NCBI GenBank assembly: GCA_902776285.1
Contig: CACYPK010000008.1
Span: forward strand, 1-64,000
Length of the DNA: 64,000 bases
Reading direction: 5' to 3'
From: an uncultured Eubacteriales bacterium
GTDB lineage: Bacteria; Bacillota; Clostridia; Peptostreptococcales; Anaerovoracaceae
Below are positions 7,330-14,670 of the stretch, piece by piece. Below the pieces are notes generated by a model. The model was not told where the DNA came from. It made no database searches and saw nothing but the letters and a program-made list of their open reading frames with translations. Numbering within the stretch: position 1 is the stretch's first letter; each line of letters opens with the position of its first letter. Made by a program: the position numbers and the translations under genes.

Positions 7330-9339
7330 ATGAAGAAAGATTACCCAAAGATTTTTGAGCCGATCACAGTCAGAAGAACTGTTTTCAAGAACAGAGTAGT
7401 CATGACCCCTATGGGCACCAACTACGCTGATCCGGACGGCGGCATCAACGACGATCATATCAATTACTACAGACTCAGAGCCAAAGGAGGCACTGGCCTC
7501 ATCATCGTAGAGAACGTCTGCGTGGACTTCCCTACAGGCTCCAACGGAACAAGCCAGCTCAGGCTCGACCATGACATGTTCATGCCTAAGCTCTACAAGC
7601 TGACAGAAGCAGTCCACGGCGAAGGCGGACTCATTGCCGTACAGATCAACCACGCTGGAGCATCCGCTTCATCCGCGCGTACGGGAGTTCCGACAGTTTC
7701 GTCTTCGACAGTTCCATCGAAGCTCGGCGGCGAGGCTCCTCGTCCGCTCGAGAAAGATGAGATCGAAGCAATCGTAAAGAAATACGGCGAAGCAGCTAAG
7801 CGCGCTGTACAGGCAGGATTCGACGCTATCGAAGTCCACTGCGGACACTCCTACCTCATCAGCCAGTTCCTCTCGCCTATCTACAACAAGAGAACTGACG
7901 AATTCGGCGGAAGCGCTGAGAACAGAGCACGTCTTGCCAGAATGGTCATCGACGAAGTAAGAAAGCAGGTAGGACCTTTCATTCCTATCCTCGCGAGGAT
8001 CAGCGCGGACGAGTTCCTCGAGGGCGGCAACAACCTCGACGACTGTCTTGAGTATCTGCAGTACTTCGGTGACGAAGTCGACGTATACAACGTATCCGCG
8101 GCTCTCAACCCATCCCTGCAGTATCAGATCGACAGCAACTGCTATCCTGACGGCTGGAGATCATACCTCGCAAAGGCTGTTAAGGAAAAATTCGGCAAGC
8201 CGGTAGTCACGATGGGTAACATCAGAGACCCTAAGGTAGCCAATGATATCCTCGAGAGAGGCGACGCTGAGTTCATCGGCATCGGCAGAGGCCTGATCGC
8301 TGACCCTGACTGGGTAAACAAGGTTGAATTCGGTGATGTGTGTGACATCAGAAAGTGCATCAGCTGCAACATCGGATGCGCCGGAAACCGTATCCAGAAC
8401 AACAGACCTATCAGATGCACAGTCAACCCGGCTGTCATCGAGGGCGAAGAGTATAAGAAGCTCAAGGTCAACAAGCCATGCAACGTTGTCGTTATCGGCG
8501 GCGGTACTGCCGGAATGGAAGCTGCATGCACGGCTGCGGAAGTAGGCTGCACGGCATTCCTGATCGAGAAGGCCGATCACCTTGGCGGACTCGCGTATGA
8601 GATCTCGAAGTTCCCTGACAAGAGCAGACTCAGAGACTTCCCTGATTACCTCGAGAGAAGGATCAAGAAGCTCCACAACCTGCACGTGTTCCTGAACACA
8701 GAGGCTACTCCTGAGTTCATCAGGACTCTGAATCCGGACATCATCGTGAACTCCACAGGTTCGCTGCCGCTGATCCTCCCTATCCAGGGGCTCAAGGAAA
8801 ACGTAGGCAAGGGCAAAGTGCAGACAGTTCTCGGCGTCATCGACAATCTGGACAACTATCCTGAGGACTGCACAGGCAAGAAGGTCGTTATTATCGGCGC
8901 CGGCGCCGTAGGACTCGATGTAGTGGAATTCTTCGCGCCTAGAGGAGCGGACACCACGGTAATCGAGATGCTGCCGTATATCGTCGGACCGGCACTCGAT
9001 CCTATCACAAAGGTCAGCATCGTTGATCTGATGAATAAGTACAACGTACACCAGAGACCGTCCACAGCTCTTCAGGAAGTAAAGCCTGACTGCTTCGTGC
9101 CTGACTGCTTCGTTGTCAAGAATCCGGACGGAAGCATGGAAGAAGTTGAGTTCGATTACGGATGCATCTGCATGGGACTCAAGTCCAACAATCCGGTACT
9201 CGATATGCTCAAGGAAGAGTTTGCTGATGTCGAACTGATGAACATCGGTGACTCCAAGAGACAGAGAAGGATCATCGAAGGTACGGAAGAAGGACGCGCC
9301 ATCGTGAAGGTTCTTGAAAAGAAGGGATTCTTCTGCTAG
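7330..9339 (+). CDS. Old-yellow-enzyme family 2-enoate reductase (FMN, FAD, 4Fe-4S)
   Basis: Reduces an activated carbon-carbon double bond with electrons passed from NAD(P)H through FAD and an iron-sulfur cluster to FMN. I start it at 7330, where GGAGG lies 9 bp upstream, giving 669 residues, the normal size of 2-enoate reductase and bile-acid BaiCD/BaiH proteins. Residues 1-350 form the FMN barrel (motif SQFLSPIYNKRTDEFGGS); cysteines of the 4Fe-4S site follow in KCISCNIGCAGNR and IRCTVNP near 345-370; an FAD fold opens with VVIGGGTAGMEAA near 390 and an NAD fold with VVIIGAGAVGLDVVEFF near 520. It shares a predicted LysR operator with the aroE operon. Reduction of a shikimate-derived ring double bond is a plausible role. 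Confidence 0.92.
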   Translation: MKKDYPKIFEPITVRRTVFKNRVVMTPMGTNYADPDGGINDDHINYYRLRAKGGTGLIIVENVCVDFPTGSNGTSQLRLDHDMFMPKLYKLTEAVHGEGGLIAVQINHAGASASSARTGVPTVSSSTVPSKLGGEAPRPLEKDEIEAIVKKYGEAAKRAVQAGFDAIEVHCGHSYLISQFLSPIYNKRTDEFGGSAENRARLARMVIDEVRKQVGPFIPILARISADEFLEGGNNLDDCLEYLQYFGDEVDVYNVSAALNPSLQYQIDSNCYPDGWRSYLAKAVKEKFGKPVVTMGNIRDPKVANDILERGDAEFIGIGRGLIADPDWVNKVEFGDVCDIRKCISCNIGCAGNRIQNNRPIRCTVNPAVIEGEEYKKLKVNKPCNVVVIGGGTAGMEAACTAAEVGCTAFLIEKADHLGGLAYEISKFPDKSRLRDFPDYLERRIKKLHNLHVFLNTEATPEFIRTLNPDIIVNSTGSLPLILPIQGLKENVGKGKVQTVLGVIDNLDNYPEDCTGKKVVIIGAGAVGLDVVEFFAPRGADTTVIEMLPYIVGPALDPITKVSIVDLMNKYNVHQRPSTALQEVKPDCFVPDCFVVKNPDGSMEEVEFDYGCICMGLKSNNPVLDMLKEEFADVELMNIGDSKRQRRIIEGTEEGRAIVKVLEKKGFFC

Positions 9340-9370
9340 TACTGAAACTCTGACAAGTAAAAAGCCCGGT

Positions 9371-9380
9371 CTCTATGAGA
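9371..9380. repeat. Direct repeat flanking the IS, left copy
   Basis: CTCTATGAGA occurs immediately left of the IS end (9371-9380) and again immediately right (10731-10740). It looks like a 10-bp target duplication, longer than the 3-5 bp usual for IS3-family elements. The sequence is itself partly palindromic and was the loop and upper stem of a terminator. Confidence 0.65.
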
Positions 9381-9416
9381 TGAACTAGTCAACAGAAAGT
9401 AGACAGTTTAAAAAAG

Positions 9417-10265
9417 CTATACAAAGCCCATTTCAGTCTTGTACTGGACTGGGCTTTTGTAGTTCAGCGCATATGCCGGTCGTTCATTGTTGTAGTATTT
9501 AATGTACTCGCTGATCATTTCTTCAGCTGAAGAATATCTCCTGTGCCACCCCTCAGAGTATATTTCAGCTTTGATCCAACCATTTATCGCCTCAATCACA
9601 GGATTGTCAGTCGGAGTTCCTGCTCGCGACATTGAATGGATTATGTTAGAATTTCTATGAGCGTTGAAGAATGCTTCGGAGGAATAGACAGATCCTTGGT
9701 CGGTGTGCAAAATGACTGGATATGCCTGTTCCTTTGTTTTTTCCATTAAATCATACAGACATCGGAAATACGGTCGCCCATCACCTACAACATTAGATAT
9801 GTGACTGGATATGATCTCATTATTGAATGTATCGAGAAGATATGTCCATTCATAACGAACACCTTTGTGTCTGATCATCGTCATATCTGAAGCAATCAGC
9901 TTCAAAGGTGCATCTGCATCCCATTTTCCTTTTACTAGGTTAGGGAACTTTTTATGTTCTTGCCCCATCTGAGGACGACTCCAATTGTAGTGAGAGACCT
10001 TCGCCTTTATCCCTGCAAACTTGCAGCATTTGTGAGCCAGATTGTCAGAAAACAGCCAGCCGGTTTCTTCCCGTACCATCTTGGCAAGTTTATGGTATCC
10101 ATAGGATCTGTGCTTGCTATGTGCTTTTGAAAGCAGCTCTGTGAGCACTTCCCGATCCTGCTCATATCGATTCTTTGTTCCTTTGCGTGCGACCCATTTG
10201 TAATATCCGGACCTGTTGACATTCATCTCACGGCAAAGCTCTGCTACCGGATAGTGCTCTTTCAA
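9417..10265 (-). CDS. IS3-family transposase OrfB (integrase catalytic domain)
   Basis: The catalytic half of the transposase. After an N-terminal HTH_21-like region (residues 1-60, SGYYKWVARKG, RSYGYHKLAK) comes the DDE core: first acidic residue in LIASDMTMIRH, second in ILHTDQGSVYSS, and the glutamate in TDNPVIEAINGWIKAE. The listed beginning is a TTG codon; its frame is -1 relative to OrfA and continuous upstream across the orfA end, so it is more likely made as an OrfAB fusion by frameshifting at the ACAAAAG run near 10290. The C-terminus YNNERPAYALNYKSPVQY is the classic IS3 ending. Confidence 0.9.
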   Translation of the reverse strand: MKEHYPVAELCREMNVNRSGYYKWVARKGTKNRYEQDREVLTELLSKAHSKHRSYGYHKLAKMVREETGWLFSDNLAHKCCKFAGIKAKVSHYNWSRPQMGQEHKKFPNLVKGKWDADAPLKLIASDMTMIRHKGVRYEWTYLLDTFNNEIISSHISNVVGDGRPYFRCLYDLMEKTKEQAYPVILHTDQGSVYSSEAFFNAHRNSNIIHSMSRAGTPTDNPVIEAINGWIKAEIYSEGWHRRYSSAEEMISEYIKYYNNERPAYALNYKSPVQYKTEMGFV

Positions 10266-10273
10266 TATGTCTA

Positions 10274-10648
10274 TTATTTGGAATTCAAGTCTTTTGTAGT
10301 AACGAACTCCTTGTCGGCACCAACTCCTTTCACTGTGTATCCTTTTTTTAACCGTTCATTCTCAATCTGCAGCTTCTCAACCAACAGAATAAGCCGTTCG
10401 TTTTCACTGAGAGATTTGCTTGTGTGAAGTGCAGAAAAGTGATTGCCGGGATGCAACTTTTCAGGATTTAAGGCTTCTTCTCCGCCACTTCTGTAACGCC
10501 TTATCCATTCACGCAACGTTCCTCTGGAAATCCCTTCTTCTCTGACTATAGTGCGCACTGGAATATGCTCCTCCTCACACATCAGCACATATTTCAGGCG
10601 TTCTTCATTTGTCCACTTTCTATTCTTTCCACCTTTTGGCCTAGCCAT
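10274..10648 (-). CDS. IS3-family transposase OrfA (DNA-binding helix-turn-helix)
   Basis: A 124-residue N-terminal transposase component. Residues about 14-55 form a helix-turn-helix (RLKYVLMCEEEHIPVRTIVREEGISRGTLREWIRRY) and residues about 85-105 a leucine-zipper-like coiled coil (LSENERLILLVEKLQIENERLKKG) typical of IS3 OrfA. The end of the gene overlaps the orfB frame in the -1 register, consistent with programmed frameshifting. It would recognise the terminal inverted repeats. Transcription of rpiB now runs into this gene because the intervening terminator is split. Confidence 0.88.
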   Translation of the reverse strand: MARPKGGKNRKWTNEERLKYVLMCEEEHIPVRTIVREEGISRGTLREWIRRYRSGGEEALNPEKLHPGNHFSALHTSKSLSENERLILLVEKLQIENERLKKGYTVKGVGADKEFVTTKDLNSK

Positions 10649-10789
10649 AAAACCACCTCCTTAAGCAAATCCTAGCATAAGAAAAGTAGACATGCTTTTT
10701 TAACATGTCTACTTTCATCTTACTAGTTCACTCTATGAGACCGGGCTTTTCTATTGTTTATGGAATGCAGGCCGGCTGCCTCTGCCGGA

Positions 10790-11227
10790 TCAGAAGTCGA
10801 GATCTTCGATCTCGTTGATGCGGCGAAGGTGCTTGCCGCCTTCAAAATCCGTGGTCATCCATTTGTCGATGATGTCAAAAGCAAGTTCCTGACTGATCAT
10901 ACGGGCGCCCATGCAGACAACGTTGGCGTTGTTGTGGCGTCTGCACATCTCCGCCATCTCTACGGATGTGCAGAGTGCGGCTCTGATGCCCGGAACCTTG
11001 TTGCAGGCAATGCTGATGCCGATCCCGGAGCCGCACACGGCGATGCCGCGCTCGGCCTCGCCAGACGCCACCTTACGTCCGACCGCGTGCCCGTACTTCG
11101 GATAATCGACAGACTCAGTCGAATCACATCCGACGTCTATGACCTCATGACCCTCTTTGGTCAGTTTCTCTTTGATAGCTTCTTTCAGCTCATATGCCGC
11201 GTGATCGCTTCCTACTACTATCTTCAT
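10790..11227 (-). CDS. rpiB: Ribose-5-phosphate isomerase B
   Basis: Interconverts ribose 5-phosphate and ribulose 5-phosphate in the pentose phosphate pathway. The 145-residue protein opens MKIVVGSDHAAYELK with the substrate-contact aspartate-histidine and contains the active-site loop VCGSGIGISIACNKVPGIRAALC near 64-86 (catalytic cysteine) and the phosphate-binding RRHNNANV segment near 98. Length and motifs are standard. It is 31 bp downstream of upp. Some relatives isomerise allose or galactose phosphates, but the housekeeping neighbourhood favours RpiB. Confidence 0.94.
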   Translation of the reverse strand: MKIVVGSDHAAYELKEAIKEKLTKEGHEVIDVGCDSTESVDYPKYGHAVGRKVASGEAERGIAVCGSGIGISIACNKVPGIRAALCTSVEMAEMCRRHNNANVVCMGARMISQELAFDIIDKWMTTDFEGGKHLRRINEIEDLDF

Positions 11228-11258
11228 TTCTTTTGTTCCTCTTTTCTATACCCGACAG

Positions 11259-11888
11259 CTACTTTGTTCCGAAGATCCTGTCGCCGGCATCTCCGAGACC
11301 TGGAACGATGTAAGCGTTCTCGTTGAGGTGATCGTCCTTTGCGGCGATATATATGTCTACGTCAGGGTGCTTCGCAGTGAGCGCCTCGATGCCTTCAGGA
11401 GCAGCGATGAGGAACATAAGCGCGATATCCTTTGCGCCTTTTGCCTTTACGAAGTCAACAGCGGCAATGGCGCTTCCGCCTGTCGCCAGCATCGGATCGA
11501 CGATGATGATCTTTCTCTGGTCGATGTCCTCAGGCAGCTTGCAGTAGTACTCTACAGGCTCATGTGTCTCAGGGTCTCTGTAAAGTCCGACGTGTCCGAC
11601 TCTTGCGCTCGGGATGATCTCGAGCATTCCGTCAACGAAGCCGAGTCCGGCTCTGAGGATAGGAACGATGGCAAGTTTCTTTCCTGCCAGGATAGGAACC
11701 TTTGCGGCGCAAATCGGAGTTTCGATCTCCACTTCCTTTGTCGGAAGATCTCTGGTGATCTCGTAGGTCATCAGCATCGCGACCTCGCGCGCCAGATCTC
11801 TGAATTCCTTGCTCGCCGTGTTCTTGTCTCTCATCAGTGAAACCTTGTGCTGAATAAGAGGATGATCGAAAATCATTACTTTACCCAT
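11259..11888 (-). CDS. upp: Uracil phosphoribosyltransferase
   Basis: Salvages uracil with PRPP to UMP. The 209-residue product has the family beginning ([21 protein letters not shown]), the arginine-rich PRPP contact [13 protein letters not shown] near 80, the PRPP loop [11 protein letters not shown] near 130 and the C-terminal uracil-binding region [23 protein letters not shown] site precedes the ATG. The order sua5-upp-rpiB on one strand is common in Clostridia. Nothing unusual is seen. Confidence 0.96.
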   Translation of the reverse strand: MGKVMIFDHPLIQHKVSLMRDKNTASKEFRDLAREVAMLMTYEITRDLPTKEVEIETPICAAKVPILAGKKLAIVPILRAGLGFVDGMLEIIPSARVGHVGLYRDPETHEPVEYYCKLPEDIDQRKIIIVDPMLATGGSAIAAVDFVKAKGAKDIALMFLIAAPEGIEALTAKHPDVDIYIAAKDDHLNENAYIVPGLGDAGDRIFGTK

Positions 11889-11960
11889 TGCTTACCTCCC
11901 TGTGGTATGTAAATTTATTTGTATTATTATCAGTATATTATGAAAACCCTCCGGTTTTCT

Positions 11961-12992
11961 TTATCTGACTATATCGTAGCCCGCGCTCTTGAGCATGCGG
12001 TTCATGACGCTGAATCCAAAGCCGTCATCGTCGATCGTCCTGATGAGGATCATGTCGTAGCCCTGTCTGTCGAGCTCGCGAAGCTCCGCGAAGAGCTTGT
12101 GCGCGGCTTTGCCCGCGTCATTGTCGTAGTCGATTATCGCGACGCTTTCGTTTCTCTCCCTTGCCTCGAGTCCCAGTTTCTTTGCCTTCTCGCGGAACTC
12201 TTTCTTGCTGCCTTCTATGAGCCGCACTTTTGCCTTTGGAGAATAGTGAGTGTATTTCATGCCCGGCGACTTAGGTTTGAATCCCTCCTCGGCGACCCCG
12301 TCTTTCGGATCCGCTATTGTCTCCGGTTTTTCTAAAAGGCTGTTATCGTACAGCACAGCTCTGTGAAGAAGCATCATAAGCTTCTCTTTTGTGACGGCGC
12401 CCGGCCTCAGTATGCGCGGAATGAGGTCTGTCAGATCCAGTACGGTAGACTCGATGCCCACGTCGGACTGCTCACCCATGATGACCGCGTCGATACGCCC
12501 GTCCATGTCCTCCAGAACGTCATTGGCCGTGGTCGGGCTCGGTCTGCCCGAAAGGTTGGCGCTCGGAGCCGCGATAGGTCTGCCCGCGAGCTTGATGAGT
12601 CTTCTGGCCGTAGGATTGGATGGCATGCGGATCGCGACCGTATCCAGACCGCCTGTCGTTATATCCGGCACTATGTCGGATTTTTTAAAGATCATCGTGA
12701 GCGGTCCCGGCCAGACGTTTGTCATAAGTATGGACGCTTCCCTGCTCAGTGACTCGATGCCTCCCTTTATGAGCGGATACAGGTCTGTCGCGTCGGCAAT
12801 GTGGACTATCATCGGGTTGTCCGACGGACGCCCTTTTGCCGCATATACAGAAGCGACGGCCTCAGCGTTGAGAGCGTCTGCTCCCAGCCCATAGACCGTC
12901 TCTGTTGGAAAAGCAACAAGCCCGCCGGCTCTGATGATCTCGCCGGCACGTCTGATGTCGCTTTCAGTTGTTGATAATCTCAATGTTTCCAC
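11961..12992 (-). CDS. sua5: Threonylcarbamoyl-AMP synthase (Sua5 family)
   Basis: Makes threonylcarbamoyl-AMP from threonine, bicarbonate and ATP, the first step of t6A37 tRNA modification. At 343 residues it is the long Sua5 form: an N-terminal YrdC domain (residues 1-205, with GGLVAFPTETVYGLGADA and the KGRPSDNPMIVHI motif near 54) plus a C-terminal Sua5 domain after the linker GFKPKSPGMKYTHYSPKAKV. It starts directly after the prfA stop codon, so the two are translated as one operon. Confidence 0.95.
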   Translation of the reverse strand: METLRLSTTESDIRRAGEIIRAGGLVAFPTETVYGLGADALNAEAVASVYAAKGRPSDNPMIVHIADATDLYPLIKGGIESLSREASILMTNVWPGPLTMIFKKSDIVPDITTGGLDTVAIRMPSNPTARRLIKLAGRPIAAPSANLSGRPSPTTANDVLEDMDGRIDAVIMGEQSDVGIESTVLDLTDLIPRILRPGAVTKEKLMMLLHRAVLYDNSLLEKPETIADPKDGVAEEGFKPKSPGMKYTHYSPKAKVRLIEGSKKEFREKAKKLGLEARERNESVAIIDYDNDAGKAAHKLFAELRELDRQGYDMILIRTIDDDGFGFSVMNRMLKSAGYDIVR

Positions 12993-14060
12993 TTAGCCGA
13001 AATCCTTCATCTTGGCTGCCTGATCGGCAGTGATAAGTCCGTCGACCGCCTCGTCGATGTCTCCGTCGAGGAACTGGTCGAGCTTGTATAAAGTCAGATT
13101 GATGCGGTGATCCGTCATGCGTCCCTGCGGGAAGTTGTATGTGCGGATACGCTCGGAGCGGTCACCCGAACCGACCTGGCTTCTTCTGTCAGCCGAGATC
13201 TTGTCGTTCTGCTCCTGCACCATCTTATCGTAAAGTCTGGCCTTGAGTACTCTCATGGCCTTTTCTCTGTTCTGTATCTGCGATTTCTCATCCTGGCATG
13301 TGACCACGATGCCGGTAGGCAGGTGGGTCATGCGCACGGCCGAGTCAGTCGTGTTTACGCACTGGCCGCCGTTACCGGACGCTCTGTATACATCGACCTT
13401 GACGTCGTTAGGATTGATCTCAACCTCAACATCATCGACTTCCGGAAGCACGGCAACAGTAGCGGCAGAAGTGTGGATCCTGCCGGACGATTCTGTCTCA
13501 GGCACCCTCTGCACTCTGTGCACGCCGGATTCGAACTTGAGTCTCGAATATGCGCCGCGGCCCTTTATCATGACTACGGCTTCCTTGACGCCGCCGATGC
13601 CCGTGTCACTTATCTCGATGACCTCTGCCTTCCAGTGACGACGCTCAGCGTATCTCAGATACATCCTGAGCAGGTCGCCTCCGAAGAGCGCGGCTTCCTC
13701 GCCACCCGTACCGGCCCTGATCTCAAGGATGACGTTCTTGTCATCGTTAGGATCCTTAGGCAGCAGCAGGATCTTCAGGTCTTCTTGAGCTTTCTCCATG
13801 CGCTCCTCAAGGTCCTTGGCCTCTTCCTTGGCCATCTCGCGCATCTCTTCGTCATCTTCGAGTTCGATAAGCTCCCTGGCGTCAGCCAGTTCGCTCTGCA
13901 TCTTGCGGTAGTCCTCGTAAGCCTTTACGACAGGCTCGAGCTCGGCCATCTCCTTCATGTGCTTCTGCCATGTTTTCTGATCGGCAATGACAGCCGGGTC
14001 TGCGACCTTCTCGCTCAGCTCTTTATATTTTTCAGTTATAAAGTCCAGTTTATCAAACAT
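12993..14060 (-). CDS. prfA: Peptide chain release factor 1
   Basis: Recognises UAA and UAG codons and triggers peptide release. I take the ATG at 14060 because an AAAGGAAA site precedes it and the protein then begins [15 protein letters not shown] as usual, giving 355 residues. The tripeptide anticodon region and the catalytic GGQ ([18 protein letters not shown] near 225) are present. The prmC methyltransferase that modifies GGQ, often adjacent to prfA, is instead located at 47498-49678 as a fusion. Confidence 0.96.
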   Translation of the reverse strand: MFDKLDFITEKYKELSEKVADPAVIADQKTWQKHMKEMAELEPVVKAYEDYRKMQSELADARELIELEDDEEMREMAKEEAKDLEERMEKAQEDLKILLLPKDPNDDKNVILEIRAGTGGEEAALFGGDLLRMYLRYAERRHWKAEVIEISDTGIGGVKEAVVMIKGRGAYSRLKFESGVHRVQRVPETESSGRIHTSAATVAVLPEVDDVEVEINPNDVKVDVYRASGNGGQCVNTTDSAVRMTHLPTGIVVTCQDEKSQIQNREKAMRVLKARLYDKMVQEQNDKISADRRSQVGSGDRSERIRTYNFPQGRMTDHRINLTLYKLDQFLDGDIDEAVDGLITADQAAKMKDFG

Positions 14061-14150
14061 ATATATTTCCTTTGTTACGGCATTTCCGTCGTACTTAACC
14101 AATTAATTATATCAAAAAATAGTGTCTGTGGACAGACAGAACCGCCCTCA

Positions 14151-14319
14151 TGTTCGTAATAGATTTCTCACGATTACGAACAATTTGACCAGTCGCCTGC
14201 TCATGTTCATAATACTCCTCTCACATTTACGAACGATATGGCCCTTCACGTCCTTATGTTCGTAATAAACCTATTGCTATTACGAACACCTGCCATCTTC
14301 TATAGCAATTGTTCGTAAT
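14151..14319. repeat. Phased inverted-word array A1
   Basis: Seven copies of a 10-bp word alternate in orientation: TGTTCGTAAT at 14151, 14204 (TGTTCATAAT), 14257 and 14310, and ATTACGAACA at 14173, 14226 (degenerate) and 14279. Centre distances are strictly 22, 31, 22, 31, 22, 31 bp, a 53-bp period. The intervening 12- and 21-bp stretches differ from unit to unit. The same word and spacing occur at 43901-44227. Confidence 0.85.
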
Positions 14320-14382
14320 AAGGCTATTATTCCTATACATGCTGATTGTTCACAGCAAAGGGGCTCCGCTTTGCGCACATTA

Positions 14383-14409
14383 AAACCGGAGCTGTAGATG
14401 CTCCGGTTT
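14383..14409 (-). terminator. Rho-independent terminator of rpmE
   Basis: On the minus strand AAACCGGAGC and GCTCCGGTTT form a 10-bp perfect stem followed by TTTTAATG, 18 bp after the rpmE stop codon. Confidence 0.8.
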
Positions 14410-14427
14410 GATGTCCTGTTTTACGAT

Positions 14428-14562
14428 CTACAGGCCGTACTTGTTCTTGAACTTCTCTACGCGGCCGCCTCTGTTAGCAAACTTCTGCTGGCCTGTAAAG
14501 AATGGGTGGCATTCTGAGCAGATGTCTACTTCCTTATAACCAGGATGGATTCCTTCCTTCAT
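14428..14562 (-). CDS. rpmE: Ribosomal protein bL31, shortened
   Basis: A 44-residue bL31 ([12 protein letters not shown] then [15 protein letters not shown], ending [14 protein letters not shown]). The start has a GAGGT site and the length is well below the usual 65-70 residues. Compared with family members, the segment between the first dozen residues and the second zinc pair is missing, including the first C-x-C pair, while both outer ends are near-perfect matches. The reading frame is intact across the junction, so this looks like a clean in-frame internal deletion of about 20 residues. It could be a real truncated protein, with a second L31 elsewhere, or a sequence error. Confidence 0.85.
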   Translation of the reverse strand: MKEGIHPGYKEVDICSECHPFFTGQQKFANRGGRVEKFKNKYGL

Positions 14563-14629
14563 GTTGGTACCTCTTTCTAATAAATGATTATGAAACGTTT
14601 CCGCCGCCGCCCAAGGCGACAGCTTGTGT

Positions 14630-14658
14630 AGTATATCACTCGAATATAGCTATTGCAA
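14630..14658 (-). promoter_or_regulatory. Predicted promoter of rpmE
   Basis: On the minus strand TTGCAA (14653-14658) and TATACT (14630-14635) are 17 bp apart, a close match to a housekeeping promoter, about 70 bp ahead of the rpmE start. Confidence 0.6.
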
Positions 14659-14670
14659 GGGTTTTCGCAA

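Larger units (their letters stand above)
9381..10730 (-). mobile_element. IS3-family insertion sequence
   Basis: A 1350-bp element with terminal inverted repeats of about 37 bp beginning TGAACTAGT at both ends, continuing with GAAAGTAGACA and GTTTAAAAAAGC or its near match. It carries two overlapping-frame transposase genes (orfA and orfB). The ends have the TG...CA termini typical of the family. It looks intact: both reading frames are open and both ends present. Confidence 0.88.
9361..10750. terminator. Bidirectional terminator split by the insertion sequence
   Basis: The left half AAAAGCCCGGTCTC (about 9359-9373) and right half GAGACCGGGCTTTT (about 10736-10749) would form one long perfect terminator stem with a 3-nt loop if the insertion sequence were removed. 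It would have served the enoate reductase on the plus strand and rpiB on the minus strand. With 1.35 kb between the arms it is probably no longer functional. Confidence 0.7.
14103..14427. other. Intergenic region between rpmE and prfA
   Basis: Besides the rpmE terminator (14383-14409) and a smaller GCAAAG/CTTTGC hairpin near 14355-14374, the region is filled by a regular array of inverted 10-bp words (14151-14319), described separately. No gene was recognised here. Confidence 0.7.

Noticed and set aside
8161..9051. 296-codon minus-strand open frame
   Set aside because: Lies wholly antisense to the enoate reductase and shows no recognisable protein features.
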